A stretch of 64,000 nt of DNA from Margaritifera margaritifera (GCA_029931535.1 JAQPZY010001670.1:2418001-2482000); one strand, 5' to 3'; counted from the first letter of the stretch, positions 1 to 11,950 are shown. The notes: generated from the letters alone by a model not told the origin. Numbers and translations: made by a program.

Positions 1-330
1 GCATCCAGTTCAGGGTAAGTTTTTGGTCACTGGCTGCATAATTTCTCAGACCAGGATGGTCATGCAGGTAATTTCTATAGACATTTATATTGTTCACTAG
101 TGTCCATCTCACAGTAAGTTATGCAATGGCTGACTGATTTCACCTGCTCTGGTGCAAGTACATTCATTCAAATAATGTATACTTGATCTATTATATGATT
201 TCTGGCATTCATTGTCTAATGTTACAGACTTGAAGCTGTGACATGTAAATTTTATAGGCATTTGCATTGTTCATTAGTGTCCACTTCAGGGTAAGTTTAC
301 GCAATGCTTGACTGATTTCACTTGTAGAGG
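1..330. repeat. Tandem repeat, ~178-bp unit, about two copies
   Basis: Segments near 72-150 and 248-330 share long stretches (for example ATTGTTCA(C/T)TAGTGTCCA and GACTGATTTCAC(C/T)TG), offset by about 177 bp. A third partial copy (CAGTTCAGGGTAAGTTT) opens the window, so the array probably begins upstream. No coding signal. Confidence 0.6.
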
Positions 331-459
331 CTGTTCATTGTTCTGTTCTGTACTAACAGGTATCAACACAATGGCCAGGACTAAGTGTTCACAATAGAGA
401 AGGCAAGTGCTTTAAACTGGCAGGGGATAATCATACTGCTGTCTGGAATGTGTGGGTGT

Positions 460-3400
460 GATTCAGGTCATACATGAGACATATGTGCATGTTGGATGGA
501 GAGTCAAGGGGCTATAGCTTGGATTCCTTGTTGGTACAACAGCTAGTCTGCACCTTGTAAAGAATGACATTTGAGGCAAATCAACAGCAGTCAACACCAG
601 CTCAGATGTGGCATCAGGTGATGCAGAATATGGACTGATTACAGAAATCGAATACCCCTTAACCTGTTCTGGCATCATGAACTTGGCACCAGAAGGAAGG
701 AAAGGATGGTTCTGTTCCGTCAAGACCAAACTCTGCTATCAGATGCAGATCATTCATGGTCAACACTGAATCCAAACAAGGCTACACCTATGCCAGAAGT
801 TACTGCTTATGGTGAACCAATATTACATATCCCATCCTGGCATCATGAACTTGGCACCAGCAAGAATGAACGATGGCCCTGTTTTGGCAAGCTGGACTCT
901 GCCATCTGATACAGATCATTCAACAACACCAAATCCGATCAAGCATACACCTATGCCTCAGGGGATGGCTTAAAATGATCTAATATCACATGCCCCGTCC
1001 CAACATCAGAGCACAGGCACTTACAGGGAAGAACCCATCCAGTATAGTGCCATAATGGACACATTTCACCCAATGGCCTGTTTAGTGCCACAATAACCAG
1101 TTGCTATTACAGATCCGGTCAGTCCATAGCCATGAATCATTCCATGTCTCTAACAGATCCATCTCAGTCTAATGCTATCACTGATCAACAAATGGCTCCA
1201 GGATGACCTGTCAACACCTTACTATTATGGTACCTGCTATGGCAATGTTTCAGCCCCATATGCCAGGACCATGGATGATGCATTGGAAATGATGGCCCTG
1301 TTCCATCTGATGTGGATTGTGTACAGTCAACACCAATTCTGATAAAACTTTTTCTTATGCCAGAGGGCACAGGTGATGGTGATCCAATAGCGGGTATCCT
1401 GTCTTGGCATCATAACACTGGCTTCAGCATCACAAATTCCATGGTCTCTATTCAGTATAGGACCTGTATCAGCCTATAGCCAGTATAGTGCAAAAGTACC
1501 TCTGTCATCTTACAGCCAATATAATACCACAGTGTCCAAGTGCCAAGACAGACCCATATCAGTCTATGGCCAGTTTTGTGCCACTCTACCCAGGTATCAT
1601 CATGTATCCAGTGCAGTCCATCACCTATTTTCGGTCCATGGCCAATACATATCTATCTAGGTCCATTGCTATCACTGACCAACATCAAATTCACAGTCCA
1701 TTATTACTTACCAATACAGTACCAGGTATGGCAATGGATTAATCCAAAAAGTCCAATACCATACCCAGAATATTCACAACACTTTCAGTGATGATCTTGA
1801 GATTACGCTATATAACGACTGATGCACACAAGCTCCATCATCATTACTTGCTCCAACGATGTCATGGGAAGAATCAGAGTCAGGTTGAGTTGTAGACATA
1901 TTAAATAACTATATTTCAAACAATCTGAATACAGCCTAAACCCGGTTTACAAGGCAGGCTCTCGTGCAGGGAAGTCAATCTCATATGACTTGTCCAGTAA
2001 CAGAACAGCTCAGTACTCACTTACCTAATGCCATAGCTGCATCCATTATTCTTCCTTTGGCAGAAGAGGTGCATTTATCTGTTATCTGGACTATGATCAT
2101 GTCACTTCCCTTAGATCACAGTAGGCCACCTGGGAGGCAAACCTCATGGGCCCATAGACCCAGAGCTGTGCCTTAGTCTCCTTGGGAAGATAAAATGAAT
2201 AAGAAGGACCTCTAAGGCATACATAACAGAGAACATTCCTTCCCTTTTTATTTATCCAGTCAGCCATAATGCTATGATTACGCTTCCTTTCTAACATCCT
2301 GTTAGGAGGAATTCAACTTGTCCAATGTAACAGGAGACTCTGCACTGTTGTTCTGTGGATGATACACATTTTTTCACAGGGCCTCCAGATCATGTTCTGT
2401 GCCCCTATTCCTTTATAAGGTTACCCTTAATTACAGAAATTCCAAGAGATCTGTACTAAGTGGATGTCCTGCAGCAATGTAACAATGAGATGTGCTCCGT
2501 ACAGTTCTTGCTGCCCAAGTCCAATGGCACAGTTTGGTGGGTTATAGATCCAACTCTCAATCTGTTCATTTGGTCACCATGGTTCAGAATGGAAAAACAC
2601 CCCGACAGGTTGTCGATACCATTCACGAGGGAGTTTTGCAATCATGGACACAGGATACCAATTTCAGGGAACTTAGCTTTGGTTTTGAACATCAGTCCCA
2701 GAGTCTTCACTTGTATCATGGACAGGACTGTGTCACTTTTTAGAGCCACCACCATGTCATTTATTTCCAACTACCTGCATGATGTACATCAAAAGCACCA
2801 GGTGCATTATAGTCTAGATCAAGTATGCAGATCTTGTTTCATGTCTGATCCACCTTGGATTCCTTGTCAACAAGGACAAATCCATTATGGTACCATCTCA
2901 GGATTTTAACCACTTGGGTATAGAGTTTAAAACACATGTGAACAGGGTATCTTTCCCTCAGGAACATGCCTTGAAATCATCTGAACAACATCATCAGTCC
3001 TCAATGAGATCACACCTCAGCTGTTGGGAGAACCTCACTTTGCTTATGACAGATGTTCCCATGCATTGTAGGTCCAGTCAACGGGAATCTCAATTTGTAC
3101 AGATGCCAGCATGGCGGGCTGGGTTCCCACCTCCAGCCAGCATTCCCAAAAGCCAATGGATTGTGGCCTTCTCAGACATGACAATTACACATCAATCTCC
3201 TAGAGATGAAGACCATAGTGAATACATTTCATTGATGGCAGGAGCCTATATGAAAAGGACTTACTCATTCTTTCCAAAACATCTCCACTGTGGTGAATTA
3301 TCTTAGAAGGCCAGTGTGCGCCAAATTCCCAGACCTTTGCCTCCTTGGTTTGGGATGTCTCATATGGTGTTATCCCATTGGAATCAACCAATCCAAACCA

Positions 3401-3700
3401 AATGGTCAAGTCACTCCTCTGTATTCAGTAAAATCTGTACCCACTTTGGTTGACTACTTGGGGATCTATTGTTGATAAGGTGGAATGCAAAACTCTTACC
3501 TTTGTCCAAATTTTGGAATAAAATATGTTTCTTCAATATTACCATATCATAATGTGGATACACCATCCCACCCTCCCAGCAGTTACATCCTACTGGTAGA
3601 GCGTGCAATCTGCTCCAGGAATAACTGAAGTATACTATGGATACAATGTGGCACCATTCTCTCTATTCCAGGGGAGATGACTCTTGTTCGACTCCCATCT
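460..3700 (+). mobile_element. Decayed DIRS-like retrotransposon (copy 1)
   Basis: A long region with broken + strand coding similarity. From about 600 to 1800 the sequence is internally repetitive: the phrase CTGGCATCATGAACTTGGCA recurs at 669 and 837 and a degraded form appears near 1401. That resembles a repetitive ORF1/gag-like region. From about 2460 to 3000 it resembles the reverse transcriptase of DIRS-type elements (see the separate entry). No inverted termini could be assigned, so the boundaries are approximate. Frames are broken many times and the element cannot be functional. It lies upstream of the first recognisable host exon, in the same orientation. Confidence 0.5.
2460..3306 (+). 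pseudogene. Reverse transcriptase remnant, DIRS-like
   Basis: The reading frame at 2460-2909 contains FLLPKSNG, then WWVIDPTLNLFI and FRMEK. This is the order of the first RT blocks in DIRS elements (F-L-V-P-K-K, then R-x-V-I-D-L-x-x-L-N, then F-K-M-E). The block holding the first catalytic aspartate (normally S-I-D-L-x-D-A-Y) is missing, as if deleted internally. Downstream, NISPRVFT matches the usual LSTAPRVFT block and NYLHD sits where Y-L-D-D is expected, so a catalytic aspartate is replaced. The next frame (from 2887) begins MVPSQDFNHLGIEF, matching the P-S-Q-x-x-x-x-L-G-x-x-F motif that follows RT in this class. After about 2990 the similarity fades. Clearly an inactive relic. Confidence 0.5.
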
Positions 3701-4676
3701 GTGTGGACTGACAACTTTTAGCTCATTATAGCTAAAATTTAACTTGGGAGGGTTGGATTTGCAATATAGTGGTTGTACTCCTAAGGTATCATGATAGGGT
3801 AAGTATTACTGAAGAAACATATTTTACTCCAAAAATTGGTGTCTTATAATACACTCTCATGATTCATAGTAAACCCCCACCCCCTTTTATCCTATAGGCA
3901 GCAGTCACCTTTGGTTCACATTAACCTGCAGACCCCCTCCTCCACATCTCCTCTCTTTTCCTTATTTTTCTTCAGTCCCTACTCAATAGCACCCTCAGTT
4001 TCTCACCTGACTAACCATAGCTTGATTCTGTTGGCATTTAGCTTTACCCTAGCTAAATTATTATCCATAAACCCCAATTAATATCCTCTTAATCTATGCT
4101 CCACATATACAATATACAGTACACTTCTCAAGCTTACATGCTAGTAGGCAAAATGTATTGCATCATTTATTTTAAAAATTATTACATTAGAAATATTACA
4201 TTTTAGTTTCAAATAAGGATATTGCAATTTTACTGTAATTAACTTCCACTTAATAGAAATATAAACAAAAATGAAAGCCAAAATCTTTCACTGGGATTTG
4301 AACATCAAACTCGGTGATAGAGTCTACCTTACCACCTGATCCACAATACAGCATATGTTCTCACAGAGCAAGTTTACTACATGTCCCAATAACTACAACC
4401 TGACTTCCCTTTATTTCTCTGGACCATTCCATGTTTTGTTCATGTTCATGTCAATATTTATGTTTTTTCTCTAACCCCAGATCTTTTATCAGATCTCTGT
4501 TGACCTACATAATTTTACTCAATGTACATACCCCAAAGAGTTAGCTGGTTCACAGAATTATAGCATGAGAAATGGCAGGATAATAAAAGAAATTGTATAC
4601 TGCGAAATAGTAGATTGCTTGTTTCTTTACAGGAGTTTCCAAATTGATGTCTAAAGAAACATACTTTTTTTTGTAG
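3700..4676. other. Non-coding stretch upstream of exon 1, with a tRNA-like SINE head at ~4265-4345
   Basis: No coding signal. On the minus strand, about 4265-4345 resembles the 5' part of a tRNA-derived SINE: a box-A-like segment (TGGATCAGGTGG) is followed about 35 bases later by a good box B (GTTCAAATCCC). No folded tRNA with an acceptor stem is evident, so this is not annotated as a tRNA gene. The end of the stretch (about 4661-4676) is the polypyrimidine tract and AG acceptor of the next exon. Confidence 0.4.
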
Positions 4677-4915
4677 CACTCAGGTGTATATTGGCCTGAT
4701 GTACACAGGAGAAATGTCCCAGGTGACAGTGTGGAATTCATCCCTGACTTATACTGACATTGTCAGTTCCTTTGTTAATGTCACCTATGTTCCAAATGGG
4801 GCCATGGCACAAGGATGGTGGAGCTATGTGTTCCACCCAGGGGTGTCCCGCCAGTATCCCAGTAAACTGAATGAACATTTGTGTGAGATGAATAGAAGCT
4901 GTCTGCGAAAGCAAG
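4677..4915 (+). CDS. Polydom-like gene, exon 1 of window: end of LamG/pentraxin-like domain
   Basis: Internal exon of a gene that starts before the window. The acceptor is a T-run ending TTGTAG. The donor is CAAG/GTGAGG. The exon opens with one base completing a codon (phase 2) and ends after the first base of a codon (phase 1). It encodes about 79 residues. YIGLMYTGEMSQVTVWNSSL matches the last strands of LamG/pentraxin folds, where a G-x-x-x-x-V-x-V-W-x-x-x-L pattern is usual. NGAMAQGWWSYVF resembles the closing strand. Two cysteines near the end (EHLCEMNRSC) may close the domain. Two N-glycosylation sequons (NSS, NVT) fit a secreted protein. The missing N-terminal part of the domain and the signal peptide must lie upstream of the window. 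The exon call is strong; the domain call is moderate. Confidence 0.8.
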
Positions 4916-5005
4916 GTGAGGGAAGAGTTCATTAAAGATTGCTATGTTGTACTATTAATGAATTACATGAGCCTTGACCACTGTTTTATACACCCCAGAA
5001 CTTGA

Positions 5006-5530
5006 TTACGACTGTACAAATATGGCTATCTTCTCCTGGTTTGTTATATTACTTCTAGGTGGTTTATTATTCTTTAGAATTCGTGCAACCTCGCCCCTCA
5101 GGTCCTCTGCTACCGAGTGATCAGTAATCTGATTACACACCGCTTCGGTACATGAAATAATATCTACTACTGGTATCGATCGTGGTGTGACACAAAAATT
5201 GAACCCCTTCATCAGAACTGACTTTTCCACTGGGTTAAGTTTCCTATCTGAAAGATTCTCTACCCACTTTTCTTTATTGATCTTATTAGGGTCCTTAGAT
5301 CCCGAGATTGTATCTATATTTTGGTTGGTATGCTTCGAAAATTTCTCTCTCTGGTGTTGTTTGTGAATTTGGAATTCCCTCTCATGCGCACGCATGAAGA
5401 GCTCTAGTACTTCCTTTAATTTTGCCAAGGGCAGTTCTTGTTTTAATTTCTCCCCGAGGTCAGAAATTTCCTGTTGGATCTTATCGTACGTGAAGTTTGC
5501 TTTGACTTGAAGAAGAAAAATAGTTTCTGC
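5006..5530 (-). pseudogene. N-terminal region of a Penelope-like (or other non-LTR) reverse transcriptase
   Basis: Open on the minus strand for at least 170 codons. The frame stays open past the first start-like codon back to about 5525. The N-terminal part is charged and helical (EKLKQELPLAKLKEVLELF), probably a coiled coil. It is followed by WVENLSDRKLNPVEKSVLMKGFNFCVTP in spirit: a conserved N-L-S-x-R-x-L-x-x-x-E-x-x-x-L-x-K-G-x-N-F-x-V-T-P pattern. Near the end comes KNNKPPRSNITNQEK. From memory these two blocks precede the RT domain in Penelope-like elements and relatives. The frame ends with QS just where the block leading to D-K-G would start, so the catalytic domain is absent. A C-terminally truncated remnant inside intron 1; the family name is an inference. 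Confidence 0.5.
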
Positions 5531-5559
5531 AAAAATTACTTGAATTGTCCACTATTAAT

Positions 5560-5894
5560 AGTTACCAACCTTTGTAGATGGCTTGCACTTTGGGTAAGGA
5601 AGAAGTCTATTAATTTTGGGATCAAAGGTCAAGGCCACTGTGACTGAAAGAATAAAAATCTTGGTTTTTTTTGCACAAAAACATTGGTTCTAAATGGCAT
5701 ACCTGGAGCAAACTTTGTGGATGACTTGCATATGCGGGAAGGAAGAATTCTATTGATTTGGCAGTAAAGGTCACTGACTGCAAGAGGAAAATAGTTTCTT
5801 TGCAATAACTGGAATTGTCCACCATCAACATTTACCAACCATTTTCAATGGCTAGCACTTGGGGTAAGGAAGAAGCATATTGATTTTTAGGTTA
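5560..5894. repeat. Tandem repeat with GGTAAGGAAGAAG core, left part
   Basis: Units contain GGCTTGCACTTTGGGTAAGG, then a run like ATTGATTTTGGGGTCAAAGGTCA, a CACTG(T)GACTG block and AATTGTCCACCATCAA. At least two and a half units are visible. The array resumes at 6842-6890 after the inserted TIR element (AAAAGGTCAAAGGTCAAAGTCACT). Confidence 0.65.
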
Positions 5895-6841
5895 CATACC
5901 TGTCAACCTCCTGAGACAAAAACCCATATGCCAGACCAAAAAAACCCTTACAAAGACCAGAAAAACCTTATGCCAAAAACCTTATATTTTTTACTAGATC
6001 ACATATAAACAAAACTATTTACACCTGACTACACCACATAGTTACATAACTTTTTACATCTCAGTCACCTTTTCACTTCACTGGAGTGTGCTAAATTGTA
6101 CGTACTACGCCTACTGATAACCTGATTTTCAGTCTACCAATAAGGGGGCAGAATTCCATTCAGTGCGTTGTACCTGCATATTATGCGTGTGTGATCATGG
6201 CCATGTCGACCGGTAGCGTGGGAAAATGGTCTGGCATTCCAAGTTAAAGGCGTCATGGTAGGTCAAACTTTGTGTAGGCATAAAAAGTCAAATGCCTGAG
6301 CTAAACATCAGTACCAAATTTATTACGCTATGTGAAGTGTAGCTAGAAATATCAGCGTTGATTCTTAAATAGGTCACGCGAAAAAGGAGAGAAGTGTCCT
6401 CCCTTGTAGTTTTATATAGTACATGTATGACTGACAGGTAAATTGTAAGCAACAATATGAGCCCTTGTGTTTTTAATAAGAGCTTCTTTACATAAAGACT
6501 GATTTAATGATAGCATTTATATTTGCTGGTTATACGCACTGTATCAAAAGAAAAAATACTCACCTGGGTTACTTACTACACAGGAATATGCTTGAATAAA
6601 GAAATAAAACTTGAAAATCAGCAAGCGAAAGACACATCAATATTTAGGGTAATCTGACAGGTGATTCACGTTGTATCTCATGGAGAAAAAAAATCCCTGT
6701 TGAATCCCAATCTTGGCGAAAATCGCTGAGATTTTTTTTTTTATATAAAAAACCGTACAAAATGGTTGTACGGCCATATGCTGCAAAAATCCTCCAAAAA
6801 ACATACAAATTACGAAATTCCTGTACAAGTTGACAGGTATG
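5895..6841. mobile_element. Non-autonomous TIR element (hAT-like), 947 bp, TSD AGGTTA
   Basis: The ends are inverted repeats: CATACCTGTCAAC at the left and GTTGACAGGTATG at the right, a perfect 13-bp match. AGGTTA occurs immediately outside both ends (5889-5894 and 6842-6847), a 6-bp target-site duplication. No transposase frame is visible inside. It interrupts a tandem array whose units continue on the other side. The CATAC(C/T)TG terminus and 6-bp duplication are shared with three other elements in this window (9500-11285, 47564-48347, 59724-61482). Confidence 0.85.
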
Positions 6842-6891
6842 AGGTTAAAAGGTCAAAGGTCAAAGTCACTAACTGAACGAAGAAAACTTGT

Positions 6892-7077
6892 GTAAGGTAT
6901 ATGATAAAAGCATTATCAATATACAGTACACTGAATAGGAAGGCTGCATCATCTCTAATTAGTATGTCTATATATTGGTAAGATATATGATAAAAGCATT
7001 ATCAATATATAATACACTGATCAGGAAGGCTGTATAATGTCTAATTTTGTGTCTATATATTGGTAAGGTATATGATA
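6892..7077. repeat. Tandem repeat, 85-86 bp unit, ~2.2 copies
   Basis: GTAAG(G/A)TATATGATA starts at 6892, 6978 and 7063. The first two units are nearly identical through GCATTATCAATATA and GGAAGGCTG. Confidence 0.8.
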
Positions 7078-7815
7078 ATTGGGGGAGGGGGGAGGTTAAC
7101 TGCACTTTTAACACATTATTGGCTACATGCTGAGGAAATGGGAGCTAAGTGCCTTTGCCAGGGACTGTTATCTCAAATTAATATGTCAATATATTAAGGC
7201 ATCTCATTCCTTTGTGTAAGCCTTCTGTGATGGTACCAGCTGCTATTGTGTACTGTCCAATGAGGAGTTATGCTTGAAATAGAACTGCAACCCCTAAATA
7301 CATGTACAGTAGCTGCCATTAGTTGGCCCTTTTGATCACATTAGCATTATATATTTAAACTTTGTCTGATCCAGATTGCCATTATGTTTGGCTTTTAGCC
7401 CAATGTTAGACTGGTGAGTGATCTTGGACCCTCTTTGGTCTCATCTTTTTCTTTATTGTACACTTAAAATGAATTTCAAAAATGTACTTATTAATTACCA
7501 CTATAGATAATTCTATAAACATTAACATTAGTTTAGCTTACCTACATGGCCATGGATCTGTGACAGCTTCTTGTACAACAGAAGTGCATGTAGTTTATTT
7601 GTGTATGAGGGAAAGCATTTTTAATATTTTGATGATTTTCATCCTGAACATTATACAGTTTAATTTTTTTTTTAAAAAGGAAAGGTCAGTCTTAGTTTAA
7701 ATTAGTATTTGAAGTACTTGACAAGGATGTTCAGATAAACTCTGGTCTGTACCTTCAGAGCCAGAAAAGTTCTATCAAAGCAAATAGATTTGAAAATTAT
7801 GTGTTTGAATTTCAG

Positions 7816-8001
7816 TGCACAAGACACTCCCAGAAGCAGTGTGTAACAGGGACCCTTATGAAGTCACAGTGTCCTCCATTACTGGCAGGTTTGTCACACT
7901 TGTTTCATCGGAACATCAGAAGCTCAGAAGCAAAGCTAGCTTTCCAGCATACAATGAGACAAGCTTTCCAGGATACAATGAGACAAGCACCCTACCTCGA
8001 G
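7816..8001 (+). CDS. Polydom-like gene, exon 2: first part of HYR domain
   Basis: The acceptor is TTTGAATTTCAG and the donor GAG/GTTTGT; both flanking introns are phase 1. Joined to exon 1 it reads V-H-K-T-L-P-E-A-V-C-N-R and continues DPYEVTVSSITGRFVTL. This is the start of a HYR (hyalin repeat) domain: P-x-x-x-x-C-P-x-D-x-x-V, then strand residues. The exon ends SFPGYNETSTLPR, and exon 3 continues with the second half, which confirms the junction. An earlier donor at 7889 (GCAG/GTTTGT) is possible but would cut out the middle of the domain and change the phase to 2, so it was not chosen. Two NET sequons are present. HYR domains are extracellular and usually sit beside sushi domains, as here. 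Confidence 0.82.
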
Positions 8002-8109
8002 GTTTGTCATATATTAGACAATTTGTTTTATGCACTTTAAGACTAGTGGTATCCATGTAACAACTACTTAAGTTCTTGTAACAATAGATGCAAGTTTTAA
8101 TTAGTTGGG

Positions 8110-8640
8110 TGGGGATATATTAATGGGTTCCGCCTGTCTATTAGTTCATCCCACTTTCGAGCCTAATTCCAAAACCATTGTAGAGATCTCTGTGAAATTG
8201 GTACACAAAGATTAGGGGTTCTGATATGCATTTTGCTATTCACAGTTCTTTAGTTGTGATATTTTAACGTTTTCATCTTTTTTTTGGTCTATCCATCCTT
8301 CCATTATATATACTTTTATTGTTTCTGGAGTATAACTCTAAAACTGTTCAATATATCACTATGAATTTAATACGCATATTAGACAAATGGTGTAGATGTG
8401 CCTTGTGCTATTCACAATTTTTCAGTTTCAATAATTTTCTATATGCTTTTATCCATTTTTCTGTACATTCATCCATCCATTATCCACACATTTCTGGGGC
8501 AAAAACTCCAAAATGGTTATTGATATCTCTAAGAAGTTTGGTACACATGTTAGACTAGTGGTGTAAATATGCCATTTGCTATTCACAGTTATTCAGTTCC
8601 AGTATTTTATGCTTGGCATCAAGGCACAGGGTATATAAAG
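8110..8640. repeat. Tandem repeat with 'TTAGACTAGTGGTGTA' core, ~165-bp units
   Basis: At least three units, each with a block like CTATTCACAGTT(A)TTCAGTT, then CATCCATCCATTAT, then CTCCAAAA and GGTACACATGTTAGACTAG. The same family recurs at 11400-11950. Such repeats are frequent in molluscan introns (general knowledge). Confidence 0.6.
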
Positions 8641-9499
8641 TTCTGAATGTATTTCAGACATTCTGATAAAAGTGCATCCGATATCCACATAAGAAAGGAC
8701 ACTTGATTGGATGAAGTTATGTAATAGCATACTAGTACAGAACTAAATTATTGTGGCATGTCAGTTTGGGCTGGACATGCTGGGTTTTTCATACAGAAGT
8801 TTCATTTGGCTAAGAAAGTGTTAATTGCAGGCTAGTGCAGAATAAAAATGTTACATGTGTATTTTTTGTGTATGCTAATAAGTCTGATGTACTGGCATGC
8901 ATATTTATGAGATGTCAATCAACATTGCATTCAGAAATTTCAAAAAGTCCTTTGTATCATGATGATTCATGAAGCGATTAAGTCCACAGGATTGGCAATA
9001 ACTGTAATCGCAAGTCATTAGGCATGTTACATTCAGTAGTACATGTGTAAGGGAGGGGGGGGGGCAACTTGTGATAGCATTAACCTGTCCAATTACAGGT
9101 CTCATAAAACTATTTGAATTCAGTCTATATAATTGTATAAGTTATTTCAAAATAAAAAATATATACAAACAAAATCCTTAGAATCTCTACCTGTACCTCA
9201 GTTTTCAGATTTTTCCTTGACACATAAAATGGCAAAGACTAAAACATACATTGTACAGTACTTTAATGAAATTATAGCTTCTTGAAAAAATACAATGTAT
9301 GTGAAAGTATTTGAAGTGCCTTTTTAGACCTCACTTTGAAATACTACACATCCATTATTTTATTAGTTTGTCAGGTGCTAGTGCCACATTAAAGTACAAT
9401 AAATATCTGCCAATGCATGAAAAAAAATTGAAAGTACTTGGCATCATTCTAGGCTGTGTGGCACACTAAAGAAATAAAAGCAAAATTAAGTACTATTTT

Positions 9500-11285
9500 C
9501 ATACCTGTGACAGAACCAGGATTTCAAACCAGTAGATTTACAAATTTTGATCAGTAGATTGGCTTCTAAAAAGGTAGATTTTTTTATCGGCATAAATTTT
9601 ACGTGTTTTAAGGGGATTGAAAACAAAACAAGTTCATTTTGTCACATAATATGTATTCTCTTCATATTATAATAAAACACAAAGTTTCAACATGATTCAG
9701 ATTCAGAATCTGATGGAAAATGTTACAATAATAGTTAGTTAATATGAGCCAGTATATTGTTAATTAAATGAAAAAGGAAGAGTTGTACATCTCACAGTTC
9801 ACTGCAAAGATTTTTTATACAATCCAATGCAATGATGTAAGTTGACAAATGTTGTGAAATATTAAAAATAATATACATTTTTGCTAATAATTATACTGAA
9901 TTATTGCTTCTGAAAAATATTTCATCTGTGTAAAATCTGAATGGCTGTGACATATTAAATTATTTTCTTTAAATATAAAAATATTTTAAAAAATGAAAAT
10001 TTAAAAAAATTAAATGAAAATCTGGTTGTGGGATCTGAAGATCATTTCACTTGTGCCTATGTTGCATGTTGGAATACCAAGGAATCTGGTTGAAATATGC
10101 TGAACTGTTTGATCATACACATGGACTAGAACATTCAACATTTTATAATCCCCTTGATCATTTGATTCATCAATCATGATGCTGAACTTCTGACTCCTAC
10201 ACATATTTTCAACTCTTCTGTCCCAGTGGGGGGCTAGGGCCTGAGTGACAATATGTGTTGTCTTTGTACGCTGGCATGAAAATTTTTGTGCAATTTCAGT
10301 GTCAGGAAACATGACTTTAACCAGTTTAGTAAAATGATCTCCTATGAGGAATGGTAAATTGTGCTCTGCCACAAAATTTGCAAACAAAGTCTCTGCAAGT
10401 GTCACTTTATCCACTTTTGATCCAGTCTCAAATAATGCCTTCATTGTGGGTGTGTTTGTTACAGAAGAATCGTTGCTCCTATGTGATGGTGTCTGCATAT
10501 GCCTGGTGATATCATTTCTTCCTCCAGATGCTATCTTAAAATCCAATTTGCATGAAAGACACAATGCAAAGTCAGCACCTTTGCTACTCGCCTGCACACA
10601 CTTAAATTCTGGTATCCAAGCATTGTTAAACTTGTTGTAGTATTTCTTAGCTGGTGGCTTCTTAGCATTGGGAGAAAGCGGACGTTTCGGCATTTTGACA
10701 TGAATTGAAAAAAAAATATACAAGCTGCCCTTAAATATTCATCTTAAACCATCGTGAACAATACAAGAACAATTAAAAGACATCAAATCAAAATACTTAA
10801 TCAAGTGTTTCTGCCAAGATCATTTTTGGTCGGTCTCTCCGTTTTATCTTCCTTCCACGACAGATCGGCCGAATTTTAATCAAAGACTCATGGTCATCAT
10901 GGATTACCTTTGATCCTTTTATTACTTATAACACCTCAAACAACATCCCACATTTGGCCTTAAACTCTCGAAATTACAACAATAAGGTAATCAATTAGCC
11001 GCTTCTTGTGTACACATGCTAACAATTGTAATCCGACTACTCAAGCACGCATCGTCGCACTGGTCATATCATAGGTGGAACATTTCCGGTTCCCAGTAGA
11101 CTGGTTCTGGCTGGTTTATCTGATGTGTTGATAGAACGCGTAAAAAAAACGGGGTTTTTTTTTTTAAAAAAAAATTTTTCCTTGAAATTTTCAAAACCGG
11201 TAGATTTTGACTACTAAACGGTATGTGCGGTAGACGGTCTTTAAAACGGTATTTTTGGCCTACCACCGGTAGAATCACAGGTATG
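9500..11285 (-). mobile_element. hAT-like DNA transposon, 1.79 kb, TSD TATTTT
   Basis: The ends CATACCTGTGA and TCACAGGTATG are a perfect 11-bp inverted pair, flanked by TATTTT on both sides (9494-9499 and 11286-11291). Repeated GGTAGA/TCTACC motifs occur near both ends, inside the TIRs. The minus strand encodes the N-terminal part of a transposase (10010-10723). The 3' half of the gene is missing, so this is an internally deleted, non-autonomous copy. Promoter sequence would lie in 10730-11280, but no motif stands out. Confidence 0.85.
10010..10723 (-). pseudogene. hAT-like transposase, N-terminal half
   Basis: About 237 residues open on the minus strand; the natural start is probably the second Met (MPKRPLSPNAKK). 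A zinc-finger-like block CLSCKLDFKIASGGRNDITRH, followed by an H, has the C-x2-C...H-x-(6)-H spacing of BED/TTF-type fingers at the N-terminus of hAT transposases. Then come FPDTEIAQKFSCQRTKTTHI and FSIMIDESND. The latter is the hAT block carrying the first catalytic aspartate, intact here (D-E-S). The frame ends soon after MLNVLVHVYD, before the insertion domain and the dimerisation domain. The related fragment at 17285-18110 shows the same F-x-D-x-x-x-A-x-K-x-x-C-x-R-T-K-T block. This copy cannot make a complete enzyme, but the N-terminal frame is unusually well preserved. Confidence 0.65.
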
Positions 11286-11399
11286 TATTTTCTGTCAGTC
11301 ATGTTTTGAGGGCTACCAGGAAATAGTTGTATCATGCCAAGAAGTGCATGTATGTACTTGATTTAGGAATCATGTGCTTTGTGAAGTTTTCTCTTTGAG

Positions 11400-11950
11400 A
11401 TATAGTTCAATTTGTGCACTGATATTAAGATATCTTTATGAAACTCCATACACATATAAGACTAGTTGTCCAGCAGTGCCTTGTGCTAGTCACAATTCAT
11501 CCTTTTTAAAATTTTGAAGGCTTTTGTCCATTTTTCTATCCATCCATCTATTATCCACACTTGTTTCCAAGGCAAATTTCCATTTTATATGACTTCTTGA
11601 AATTTGATGCACATATTAGACTAGTGGTTTAAATGTTCTGGATGCTATTCACAATTATTCAGTTTCAATATTTTTAATGTTTTGTACATTTGTGTATTCA
11701 TCCATTATTCCATCATTCACATTTTTGTTTCTGGAGCAGAACTCCAAAACTTTTCAAGATATCTCATTGAAACTGTGTTTATATATTAAAGTAGTGGTGT
11801 AATTGTGCATTTTGCTATTTACAATTCTTCAGTTTTAATATCATCTAATGTTTTTGTCCATTTGTCTTTTCATCCATACATAAATCATTCACACTTTTTT
11901 TCAGTAGGAAAACTCATAATGCCTATCACTTCTCTCAATATATGTTGTAA
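11400..11950. repeat. Tandem repeat with 'TTAGACTAGTGG' core, second block
   Basis: Same family as 8110-8640, about three diverged units with CAATTATTCAGTTT, TTTGTCCATTTGTC and ATATTAGACTAGTGG blocks. Confidence 0.55.

Larger units (their letters stand above)
4916..7815 (+). other. Intron 1 of the polydom-like gene
   Basis: Phase 1 intron. It holds the Penelope-like remnant, a tandem array split by a TIR element, and an 85-bp triplication, each listed separately. From about 7080 to 7800 I see nothing beyond AT-rich unique sequence and a polypurine run near 7081-7094. Confidence 0.8.

Noticed and set aside
7816..7888. Shorter exon 2 ending at the donor-like GCAG/GTTTGT at 7889.
   Set aside because: It would change the phase to 2, which does not fit exon 3, and would delete the middle of the HYR domain.
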